Of a stretch of DNA of 64,000 nt, positions 21,701 through 31,173 are shown piece after piece (within the stretch, counting starts at the first letter, position 1; each line of letters begins with the position of its first letter). The notes beneath the pieces are model-generated. The model ran no database searches. It was given only the letters and a program-made list of their open reading frames with translations, and was not told the origin of the DNA. Origin of the DNA: Owenia fusiformis. Lineage: Eukaryota; Annelida; Polychaeta; Sabellida; Oweniidae. The translations under genes were made by a program, and so were the position numbers. Location: positions 12,527,375 to 12,591,374 of the forward strand of contig CAIIXF020000005.1 in NCBI GenBank assembly GCA_903813345.2, in the 5' to 3' direction.

Positions 21701-24174
21701 CTTTTGCTTCATCATTCACTAAGTCTCCACATTTTTATAAGAAAATTTTCATATACCAACTTCTTCCAAAGAAATTAACTTTCATCTGCTGACAACTGGA
21801 TTCCACAACAAAACACTTATTGTACAGTCATACACATATTTACATGGATTTTTCATACATTGGACTACAAAGTCAGCTCAAAGAGCATTTTTGGAGACAA
21901 AAACCTGTTTAGTAGGTCAAATTAAATTAGGAGGGTATACACCTGAGCTACACCATGTAGAATTGAGAAAATGGTTTGACTGGCTCTGTGTTAGTACGCT
22001 GCCAATATAATTTGATTCATTCAGATACTTAGAGAAATTCTTTGTCATTTTTGTCAATGGAATTAGTCAAACTGGGGTTCATTTTTGGTACGATCGTAAC
22101 TTACAATTTAGAGAAAACCATTGTCTACTTTTTGACAAATAATGTCTTGCGACCAAATTGTAAAATACAACAGTTCCGAAAAAACAGAACCCTGCTGCAT
22201 AAGGGGACTAGATCTATAGAACTTATGAATGACCAATTACCTTTATTTTAATTAAATATTTCAATAATAATTCCAGGCCAAACCATATGATTCGTCCAAG
22301 TACAAATCTGCGGGAATGGATACTCGAGGGATGGAGGATTCATTTGAGGCGGCAATGTTGGCAAGTCTCGCACGTGAGGCATTAGAGGAAGAATCGCTGG
22401 ATGAAAATGAGGGTGAAAGTGCAGGATCAACCAATCAGGGAGACAAACCAAACCTTTCTAAACATAGATATGGCGATGATTCTATGAGTGATTCTAGCGA
22501 GGATGATACTTCATTTTGTACGGAACGTGGCCAGGTGAGATCATGTTGAAGTCAAGGAAAAAGTAGTTAGACCCAAAAAATATTCACGACATAATCGATG
22601 AATGAAGTATATGAACAAATAAATCTCATTAACATTGGGTTCTCTTGTTTTGTATGTTACATTCTTCTTCTTATTCCTTTCAGTTATTTTGTTTTTGTAA
22701 CTATTTGGCGCTATTATGCTCCCTTTAGACTCTTGGTACAGTTTTACAGTTTTTCTTTTTTTACCTAAAATATGTTTTTTTGTATGTGTTATAGGTGCCT
22801 GCAATGAAGGCTCATTACCAGGATGAAATGAGAATGCCCTCTTCAAGATTAAGTGCTGGAGACCCCTTAGCCTCATCAAATCCACGAGATTATGCCAATA
22901 TTTTTAGTCCCCCTATAGTATTACCCAGTGAGCTGGAAAAACAGAATTTAAAGAATAAACATGAGTTATCACCGAAAAATAAACTGATCTCACCAAGAAA
23001 ACAAAAATCACCATCAGGTTGGTATAAAAACAATAGACTGAAAATGTTACTTCTAGTTCAGTTTGATTCTCCATGGATACCATGTTACAAAATCACAAAA
23101 AGTGAAATATGTTCTTGTATTGGACAGATAATCTTTTACTGGACATATTTAATTTGCATAACTTTTAAATACATAAGGGTTATATGAAAATTGAACCACT
23201 AAAACAGATGTAATTTAAGTTAAAGGGAACTTTCTACTATACCCGCCATGCTATTTGACCCGAATGAGTCACCTGGTGGAGAAACTGGTAACTGCCTACT
23301 CGCATTTGCGTTATTAGCTGTGGGCATGACTATAATGAATGACCATTGTAAAGCTCATTTATCCTGTTCTGAAGAATACGATATCCCCTTTTCCTTTCTT
23401 ATAAAAGAATGGACATTTCTTACCCTTTGCACTCTTTCAGTTTGCAATAAATCTCTGATCTCACCGAGCCAATCAGAGTTCGTCGCAAAAACATGGACGA
23501 CTTTCTATACGTTAATTTCCTCTGACATCCCCGCATATTTAATGAGCATGTATTTAGCATGTGTTCCTTCCACTTTGCCGATTGGTTGAGAAAGAGTCAG
23601 TGTGGTAGATTTGAAATTATTTATTACCTGGGCTGTCACAGGCACCAATCTACGGGGTGGGGCTGCTAAACTGTAATATAGTCTAGGCAGAGGGTAGTTT
23701 ATAACTAGACTCTGCACGCAGGGTAGACATTTCTGCAGCTTAGATTTTCAATAAGATATCTTTCAATTATCCCATAGTTGAGATCTGTTTCAAAACATGG
23801 AATTTTTTTATGTTACTTTCCAGGGAAAGATTGGCATGCTTTTTTGAAAATATTGCTTTCAACATTTTTCATCATTTAATGTTCCCCATATTCCTGAATT
23901 TGTAATTGATCTCAAATTGTTGAATATAAAATCTGATCTCTAATTTTTAAAAATTGTATGTACTTTGCTTTCCTGTATTTTGTTACATACGAGCATGATG
24001 ATTCTGATAATATTAATTTTTTATTTTCTAGATGGGAGGATGAGACATAGATTGAATAGCCATTCAGACAAGGAGCATGAAACTGATGGAGAGGAAGAGT
24101 TAGATTTGTTGTACGATCCTTGTCTTAACTGCTACTTTGATCCGAGGACCAATAAATATTATGAACTGTGCTAG
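12794..24174 (+). CDS. CFAP20DC: CFAP20 domain-containing protein (CFAP20DC, C3orf67 homologue)
   Basis: Complete gene in 16 coding exons: 12794-12814, 13934-14114, 14396-14468, 14842-14956, 15355-15511, 15950-16041, 16356-16443, 16718-16839, 17145-17199, 17518-17628, 17879-18626, 19427-19529, 21111-21626, 22277-22534, 22795-23017 and 24032-24174. They sum to 3006 nt, or 1001 residues plus TAG, with every phase matching. The tiny first exon encodes MFKNEFQ and continues [15 protein letters not shown], the start of the CFAP20 fold (about residues 1-180, with [20 protein letters not shown] and [10 protein letters not shown]). Conserved HIAFGSKV lies near residue 257, YTFSSPPKP near 595, and the C-terminus has [18 protein letters not shown]. 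The long middle (exons 9-15) is Ser/Arg/Pro-rich and probably disordered. CFAP20 itself binds ciliary doublet microtubules; the role of CFAP20DC is little known. One intron uses a GC donor (19530). Confidence 0.93.
12846..13037. mobile_element. Short inverted-repeat element in CFAP20DC intron 1
   Basis: It begins GTAGGGCAAAGGGGTGTAAC and ends with an inverted match (GTTATACCCCTTCGCCCTAC). Both ends relate to the composite element at 9902-11406, so this looks like a deletion derivative of about 190 bp. Confidence 0.6.
15205..15325. repeat. Dispersed repeat family P (GGAACACCT type), copy 1
   Basis: Contains repeated AAGTGGAACACC and AATTGAACAC phrases, as in the copies at 24208-24350, 37712-37852 and 49042-49204. 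It sits in CFAP20DC intron 4. Confidence 0.5.
16853..16948. repeat. Dispersed repeat family C, copy 3 (inverted)
   Basis: Reverse orientation of the family C core (TGTAACAAATGGCAGGTGAT, then GACATTTTGCATGTTAATGC). It starts about 13 bp after the exon 8 donor of CFAP20DC. Confidence 0.6.
18808..19304. mobile_element. TTAA-flanked MITE carrying a tRNA-like sequence
   Basis: 497 bp between perfect 30-bp inverted repeats that start TTAAAGCTGGACTGCGCTCC at the left and end in the reverse complement at the right; the outer TTAA is on both sides. A tRNA-like sequence lies inside at 18954-19024 on the minus strand. It sits in intron 11 of CFAP20DC. No transposase frame. Confidence 0.85.
18954..19024 (-). 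tRNA. tRNA-like sequence or tRNA pseudogene inside a MITE
   Basis: The minus strand reads GGTGGTCTAGGGGTAC (a good A box, TGGTCTAGGGG), a loop TTAGCAC that would give anticodon AGC (Ala), then GGCCCGGGTTCGGATCCCGC (T arm and B box with one departure from consensus). The D and T arms resemble tRNA-Pro or tRNA-Glu bodies. The ends (AGACGGT and ATTCGCC) do not pair as an acceptor stem, and the anticodon stem has a mismatch. A run of T follows downstream on this strand. Functional tRNA is unlikely; Pol III transcription is possible. Confidence 0.55.
19704..19770. repeat. CCGT/ACGT microsatellite
   Basis: About 16 CCGT units with interspersed TCGT and ACGT variants, inside the Helitron-like repeat. 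Confidence 0.85.
19990..20640. repeat. Tandem array of about 140-bp units with GGCCATTTT palindromes
   Basis: Four units spaced 135-145 bp apart share GAGCGATTTTGTTCATATTT, a TATGTGAATACTATAAGCAT segment, GACACTTTTGGTA and a hairpin (GGCCATTTTGAAAAATGGCC). A diverged fifth unit lies near 19790. Confidence 0.8.
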
Positions 24175-24207
24175 AAGGTTTTTGAAAAAATGGCAAATTG
24201 AACTATG

Positions 24208-24350
24208 GTGAAACATGTAAAGTAGAACACCTCTGTTGAACACTTCCGAGACCAAATGATAAATGAAGCTAAATGAGTGGAACACCTCCCAAGTGGAACA
24301 CTTTTTATTAGATGTACCAAAGTCGTTCCACTAAGACAGGTTTTACTGTG
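24208..24350. repeat. Dispersed repeat family P, copy 2, in the CFAP20DC 3' UTR
   Basis: Contains GTAGAACACCTC, AGTGGAACACCTCCCAAGTG and ends CAGGTTTTACTGTG. It lies 34 bp after the CFAP20DC stop and so is probably transcribed in the 3' UTR. Confidence 0.6.
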
Positions 24351-24806
24351 TATTAGCAGTGAAATGAAAGAAACTGACTAAGGAAACCCTAAATTGAACC
24401 TTACAAACTGCAAGTTATTAAGTTTAGGTATTAAACCTCAGATCACAATATCCAGAATATCAGAAAACCAGGGGCATTTCCCAAATTAGTATCTGTATAG
24501 ATCTACCTACTGTAGATGTTATAACTGCCTTCACGATATGGTAGTTGTTAAGTTATTCCGGTGGTGTATTTGAACTGCAATTGTTATGCAATTAATGATT
24601 GAATTCAATGAAAATGTTGGACACCCCTTGTATTGAATGGTGAGCCTATATATGTATTGTTTTAGATCACTATAATTGCCAATGCAACAGTATTATAGAA
24701 AGATAGAAAATAGTAAGAAATTTCATGTTTCCTCAGATTTACGAAAGTGATAACCAGATTGACAAAATATTAAATCTGCCTTGTAACATGTATAATAGAC
24801 CTTTCC

Positions 24807-24812
24807 AATAAA
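24807..24812 (+). terminator. Candidate polyadenylation signal of CFAP20DC
   Basis: AATAAA about 630 bp after the stop codon in an AT-rich stretch. It would give a 3' UTR of about 650 nt. Other weaker signals exist, so this is tentative. Confidence 0.35.
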
Positions 24813-25072
24813 TTCTGCCTCCTTTTGGTGAACAAAGGAAACCATGATGCGTTTTGATTCATTTTTGATGTCATACTTTGCAGGCAGCAATGTTTGTAAT
24901 CAAAATAAGTTTTTGAAATTAAGCAACAGGTTTATCCTAGACTGGACCTGACCTCTTTTGATGAATCAATGAAACTGGATATATTAAACTATATTCGCTA
25001 GATTTATATTGTCATAGTTTGCAGGTAGTGATATTTATGAACAAAATTGAAAGAAGGTTTTGAAAATTCCCA

Positions 25073-25247
25073 TTAAGCGTGGGCGTACCAGATGGTTTCA
25101 AATTTGCTCCAAATACAACCAAAATATTTTGGCAATTTTCCTAGGGTGAGGACCCCTGAACGCTTTTTTGCTTCTCTCAAATCTTGCTCCCATGCGGGTT
25201 CCCGTGGTAGCATACTACTTAGAAAAATAGCGCTACGCCCATGTTAA
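25073..25247. mobile_element. Small TTAA-flanked MITE
   Basis: 175 bp starting TTAAGCGTGGGCGTA and ending TACGCCCATGTTAA; terminal inverted repeats of about 14 bp with one or two mismatches plus TTAA at both ends. No coding frame. Confidence 0.6.
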
Positions 25248-25498
25248 GTTACTCCTATTTCTGCCCTGAACCTATGAAAATGACATCGTTACCAATGGGT
25301 GGGATGATTTTTTGGATTGATCTGTAATTGATTGTTTATAAAATTGAATTGGATATGTAGAAAATAGAACTAGATCTTTGAAGTATATGTCAACATGAAA
25401 TTGTAATTGAAATTTTTTTTATTTTTGTAATCATTTTTAAAACAGTATTTTCATTTTATCATGTCAACAACACCAGGTGAACTTTTTTGTGGACAATG

Positions 25499-25572
25499 TT
25501 AGGCATTTGGCATTCAGAGTATGGCGTCTGTAACAAATAGCAGGTTGTGACATATCTCATGTTAATGCCTTT
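25499..25572. repeat. Dispersed repeat family C, copy 4 (inverted)
   Basis: TCTGTAACAAATAGCAGGTT followed by GTGACATATCTCATGTTAAT, in the same orientation as the copy at 16853. Confidence 0.55.
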
Positions 25573-26804
25573 TTATTCCTCTGCAAGTTTCCAATACAGG
25601 GCGATTCAAAAATTGATTATACCTCAATATTGGAAGAAATGAAGTTGGTTAGAAAATTGTCCCTGTATGATATATATTATCTTATTGGAAAATCATATGT
25701 ATGCCATAGCTTCTTTAAAAAGTGTATGCATTTATTAAAGCACTCTGGTCAAACCAATGGCTTCTTTCCTGTAATTGCTATGAATTCAATTCTTTATCTC
25801 ATTGGGTAAAACCTCGAGAATAGGGATGCTAAAAATCTACTGCATCAATCAAAACCACCAACATTTGAAACCTTGTACAATAGCAACAGACATTCACTAA
25901 CTGATTGTGATTGTATGTGATTGTGACTGTGATTGTGATAGCAATCAAAGGATGATCCAAAAATACATAAACTCTAATTTTTTTGTAATTACATGTACAT
26001 TCTAGTTGTGGTAAAATTATAGTGAAATTTTCTTGTGTATGAAGCAAACTGTGGAATACTAATATACCTGTACATTGAATTACACCAAAAAGAAGGGTAC
26101 TTCTTGGGTCACCCTGTAATATGATTTACTGATGCTTTGTTTGTTTGTATGATTGTGTCCATCTTAGTCTTCTATAGCTACCTCCTGTCTGTCTCTTCAA
26201 GTTGGGTTGTGACACATAATTGGATAATTGGGAATGGGGGTCAATTGAGACCATGGTGTGCGGGGAATAATATGTATGAATGTTACCAAGAGGTATTGTA
26301 CACCAATTTGTTGTATTTTTCATACACATTTTGTATAACAATAGATGCACTGGGAGGTATCATAATACAAAGACACTATTGGTTCTCTTGACACTCTTAT
26401 GTAAAATCAACTTTATTTGTTACATGTTTTGTTCTGAGTAAATAATTGTAAGTATACAAGAATTACGTGTGTTTGTATTTATGTACTTGAGATAAACTGT
26501 TATTTATTAAAAATAATATATTATAGATTTGTTTTGTATTGAATCAGAATTCATGTACTGTTTGATTCTTAATAATCTGGATTCAGTAAATGAAGAAATA
26601 GTGCAATGATGGAGATCTTATTCATCTTATTAATAGATGGCAGCATTTAGTAATTAAATTAATGTCCAATAACATTTGAGAATTTTGATCTTGGTGTAGA
26701 ATTTGCCTTCATGAAAGAACACAGTAAGGCATGTTTTTAGTTTGGTAATTGAAATATATCTCGGCATCATCTATTTCCTATTTCCTGTATAAATTTTTTA
26801 CATT

Positions 26805-27104
26805 TAAAACATATTGCTATTACAGTTTTACATATTGTACCTAAATTACTGTAAAATCGGCACTAAAATGGCAGCCATTTTTGAATGAGCAGCCATTTTG
26901 AAAATTGGCTTTCGAGCAGAACTTTTAACCCCATAGGGTATATGTTTACAAAATATGAACAAAATCGAGCTAACAGTATTTGAGTTATTGCCCTGACAGA
27001 CAGATGGATGGACGGACGTGCAGACAGACAGATGGACAACGGACGGACGGATGTATGGATGGACAGCTTTTCTATATCTCCTCGAACTTCGTTCAGTGGG
27101 ATAA
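26805..27104 (-). mobile_element. Helitron-like repeat, short inverted copy
   Basis: Reverse complement of the first 300 bp of the element at 19663. It has GAACTTCGTTCAGTGGGATA at the right end, a GGAC/GACA microsatellite, GAACAAAATCGAGC, GGCAGCCATTTTTG and a shared tail to ACATTTAAAACATATTGCTA. The 140-bp tandem array is absent. Confidence 0.7.
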
Positions 27105-27269
27105 TTAGGACTAATAAGATCAAAACTTAAAAATAAACAATTTTGACCAAATTATCACCTCACAAAAATAGTGTTTTATTGTTATAATATATAGAAGAAA
27201 TAGAGCTAACATGAATTTTTTGAATTTTGATAATTCAGTTGATAAACAATGAATGATAATACAATAATG

Positions 27270-27508
27270 TGACCTCTTTCTCCTTGGATTTTATTTGTTA
27301 AATAGTCAAAGGGTCTATCTCCATATGTGTCTATTTCCTGAATGAATGCCTCTTTTAGTACATCAAAATCATTCAAAATCAACAATGGTCGTATTCCTTT
27401 ATTTCCTTGGAGAAGGCTTGCATTTACACTGGCCACGTTTCTCCATGGTTTGCCTATTATGCACTCCGAAAACGCTGGGTTTAAAGGGTGACGCATATCG
27501 TTTAGCAA
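27270..27508 (-). pseudogene. Probable cytochrome P450 fragment
   Basis: An open minus-strand frame contains RPLLILNDFDVLKEAFIQ then YGDRPFDYLTNKIQGERG. This resembles the region after the N-terminal Pro-rich hinge in CYP2-like enzymes, where VVLNDYDVIKEALV is followed by SDRP. The Cys heme-ligand region, I helix and ExxR motif are not seen nearby. The frame ends near a weak GT (GTCACA). It may be a lone exon or a pseudogene fragment. The call rests on recalled family pattern only. Confidence 0.4.
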
Positions 27509-27549
27509 ATCGAACGCTCGTTTCTGGTGTTGCTCACCGTTTAGTATAA

Positions 27550-29112
27550 AAGGCCCGATCCCGGAATAATACTCAAGGGTTCACAGGTTTGAGGTCGCTG
27601 TGTCAACACCTCTAACTGTTATATAGCATAAGTATATTATAGATCGTCACACATTTATAAAAGGGTGATTTTTATTTTGACAAATCAATTCCACATTTAT
27701 GGGTGAAGTTTCAGGATCTTATATTTGTGTATAATAAGGAAAAATTGGCATCTAAATTTCCCCATAACGTAATAGCACACAGCTTGGCATATGAAATATC
27801 CTACAAATGAAACAAAGCAAGACAAACCGGTTTCTAATACAAGGATTTATATTGGCTGTTGTACATGTATTCCTTGAACGCAATCACTCTTTGGATAACG
27901 TTTTCAAAATCATTATAAACGGATTACTTTATCTCAAAGACAATTTCAATAAACTGGATTTTACAGAACTCCCCTTATTTCTTAAAAATGGACTGATCCA
28001 GTTGATTCGCCTGGAGCCGCCATATTGTTTTTATACGGGATGCTAATCGGAACCCTTTAAGGCTGGTGGAGCCCTGCTGTATAGGCAGCCGCAATTGGCA
28101 GTATCAGGATCTGAAAGTATACATGTAGATCCAATAGGTTTTGGATGTCAGCACCAGTAGAATCCAATATCATCTTTTTCATTTATATAGCAAGGTGGAT
28201 TGGCTCCCCGAGTGAAACATCAATGTTTTTGCAATATATGGACATGTTGCAAGATTCGAATTCAAACAGTTGCCATTTTTTTCGTTTCAACTTTTGAATC
28301 ATGAATTTTGGTCTTATTTCCAAACGAAAAAATTCTAAAACTTACAAAAAATTATTGAAATATTCGTTTGAATCCTTTGGGACTGTTTATTTTGTATTTA
28401 AAGTCAGTTTTAATTTCAGTAAATAACGAAATTTCGACATTTTCATTGTTGGAAAATATTGAGTTTTGATCCTGGGAGCCAGTCTTCCTTGTTAAAGTCC
28501 CCGTGTAATGTTTGAAAATTGTTTTTATCATTCATTTACTATTTGTCATGACTTTTAAAGTTATTATTTTAAAGATTTTAAAAAAGTTGTCAGCTTTTCA
28601 TTTCTCAAATATTCAAATTTCCCGCCATTTTTCAAATTTTTTAATCATCAAATATTCCACCATACATTTCAAAAAGTATTATATTTTTAACACCTATGCA
28701 AAGATTGAACAAAGGACACACTATTTCAATAATAAAATGCCATATCTAATGTGCCACTACAATGTTTTAGCATATCGAGAATGTTTTGCAACCTGAGTGA
28801 TGTCATCAATGATTTTTTTGTTGAAAAAAATGAAAAAAAAATTTTCTATGTGAATCTTTTCTAAATATGCAAAACTTCAAAATTAAATCAATGCTGATTG
28901 TCTAACCAGGTTAAAAGGAAGAATATATTATGTTATAGATATTATTGTACCATTGGTTTCTATGAGAACTCAAGTTTTGAAATGGAATTTTCTCTGAACC
29001 ATTTTCATGGATTGATGAGTTCATTTCTCACGTATATGAACCAATTTTCCTAATTTTTTCGGCAAAAAGCACCTGAGCATGAATGCTGTGAATTGGTATG
29101 AATTATTGCTTA
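27550..29112. other. Intergenic stretch
   Basis: AT-rich; I see no conserved coding frame and no strong repeat. Confidence 0.35.
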
Positions 29113-29445
29113 TTAACTCATTCAATACTGGGGCAAAAGCACTAAAATATTGAAGAATTTTTGAAAATTGCCATATATGGTACCTCTGAGATAATATATA
29201 AAGTATACACATGGGCATAAATATGTAGTGATATATATCATTTTAAAGCATATGATATACTCTTTCAAAATCAATAGGTTTTTAAGTCCCATTTTATAAG
29301 TTGTCATGGTAACAATATTCTAAAAAATACATTGTGTTTGTGCTTGGACGTGACATCACGTCCTTCGGACGTGACATCACGTCCTTCGTAATCAACGTAT
29401 GTGCTTTATGACGTCATATCACGTCATTTGTAGCGAATGAGTTAA
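29113..29445. mobile_element. TTAA-flanked MITE with tandem ACGT palindromes
   Basis: 333 bp starting TTAACTCATTCAATACTG and ending GCGAATGAGTTAA. Near the right end are two head-to-tail copies of GGACGTGACATCACGTCCTT, each an 18-bp palindrome, followed by ATGACGTCATATCACGTCAT. Confidence 0.7.
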
Positions 29446-30186
29446 AAGATATGTGTAACCTTAAAAAGTAAGTTTTCCAGAAATTCACGATTTTTCGAAC
29501 AAAAAGTCCTTCAAAAACCACTTTTTGAAATTAAAATAAAAAGTTTCACATATCAGACTTTGATAACATTGCGTAAGACTACAATATTAACCCAGAGTGG
29601 TTTAAACTTTATATCAGGACTTTAATAGAGAGAGAATTATAAACATATATCGATTACCATGCCATCCATCTTCGGACGCTCGGTCTTCACTGCGCCGAGT
29701 GAACGAAGATGCCATCTTTATTTAAAAAAATTATTTCCATTGACCTTAGCCTATGGTAAATCCAGACAAATTGATGTTAATAAGAGTTAATGATATATAT
29801 TTTAACCCTGAGTGGCTGGTACCCCTGTACACCAAATGCCCCACACCTTTTTCCCCAATTCTAAATATATTGGGTGGTGGTCAAATAATAAACAGGGATG
29901 TTAACACCATGTTAACTGATGTGTTAAACATAAACTCAAAAGCTCATAAAATCAACAGAAACCAGGTCTTTAACAAATCAAAAAAGCTTTAACAAAGTGT
30001 TGACCATGACAGCTACCTATATAGTTGGGTATATACATAAAACATGCTGTTCAAGAATTACACGATAGCCATTTGATGACATAGTTCAAAAGAGATAAAC
30101 AAAGTAAAATACATTCACATACATGTATCTTTGTACTTACTGGCAGAAAAATACACCAAACAACCACCAAGTTTAAAATAATATAA

Positions 30187-30324
30187 GTTATTGAATGATT
30201 TGAAGTGCAATACAGGATATATTCGGCTCGAGAAATTCCGTATTGGAACGAGACATAGTCGAGTGACAATACAGAATATCAAGACAGAATATATCCTGTA
30301 TTGAACTTCAAATCATTCAATAAC
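30187..30324. repeat. Long hairpin A
   Basis: Arms of 38 bp with one mismatch, starting GTTATTGAATGATTTGAAGT, around a loop of about 60 bp. Confidence 0.8.
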
Positions 30325-30343
30325 GTTTTTATCGTGTGATCCT

Positions 30344-30434
30344 CTGTATTGCTACTGAGATTGTCCTCTCCGTACCAATATTTTCTGCATTGCGATGGAG
30401 ATGATCAATGGGGACAATCTCAGTAGCAATACAG
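30344..30434. repeat. Long hairpin B, adjacent to hairpin A
   Basis: A perfect 22-bp stem, arm CTGTATTGCTACTGAGATTG plus TC, with a loop of about 47 bp. It shares the CAATACAG word with hairpin A, so the two are probably parts of one foldback element. Confidence 0.75.
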
Positions 30435-30820
30435 ATTGGTACAGCACAAGAACTGACCAATCAGAAGGCTTCATTTAACAGATCATTTGATAATATGAGA
30501 TATTGCCATTTGCTAGATAAGACAAGTTCTGTAAGAAGAAAAGGCTGCAGTTACCATTTTTATATTTGAAATTTATCTGCAAAATCATCTTTAACTAGAT
30601 AACAGCATCATCGAGGTGTAGCAAATACCATCGAACAGCCATGGCTACCATTTTTGGAAATAACCGCCCATCAGCCAAATTATCATTAGGCAGTGTAATA
30701 TGCTTCCAAGTATCACATATGAAATACTAAAAAAATCACTCAACTGTCTTTTCAAGCAATGTAAAATAACGCATATAAAAATGGCCAAATTTGCATTGAC
30801 TGTATCTTGTATTGATCAAA

Positions 30821-31173
30821 CGGTCTATTTCCTCCTCCATGTTTCTGAAAGGTCTATTTCCTCCTCCATGTTTCTAAAGGGTGTATTTTCTCCTCCATAT
30901 TTCTAAAGGGTGTGGTTCCTCCTCTATGTTTCTAAAGAGTCTATTTCCTCACCAATGTTTCTAAAGGGTCTATTTTCTCCTCCATGTTTCTAAAGGGTCT
31001 TTTTCTCCTCCATGTTTCTAAGGGGTCTATTTTCTCCTCCATGTTTCTAAGGGCGTACCTTCTCCTCTATGTTTCGAAAGGGTCTATTTCCTTCTCTTTG
31101 TTTCAAAAGAGTTTATTTCCTCCTCCATGTTTCTGAAAGGTCTATTTCCTCCTCCATGTTTCTAAAGGGTATT
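30821..31173. repeat. 29-bp minisatellite
   Basis: About 12 copies of CTATTTCCTCCTCCATGTTT plus CTAAAGGGT with small changes. The unit is not a multiple of three, so it is not a coding repeat. Confidence 0.9.

Larger units (their letters stand above)
24813..26804. other. Intergenic region after CFAP20DC
   Basis: No gene recognised. It holds the small MITE at 25073 and a family C copy at 25499, with a short GATTGTGATTGT repeat near 25905-25945. Confidence 0.4.

Noticed and set aside
23248-23589. 113-codon plus-strand frame in CFAP20DC intron 15
   Set aside because: No domain; splicing from 23017 to 24032 gives the correct frame and conserved C-terminus without it.
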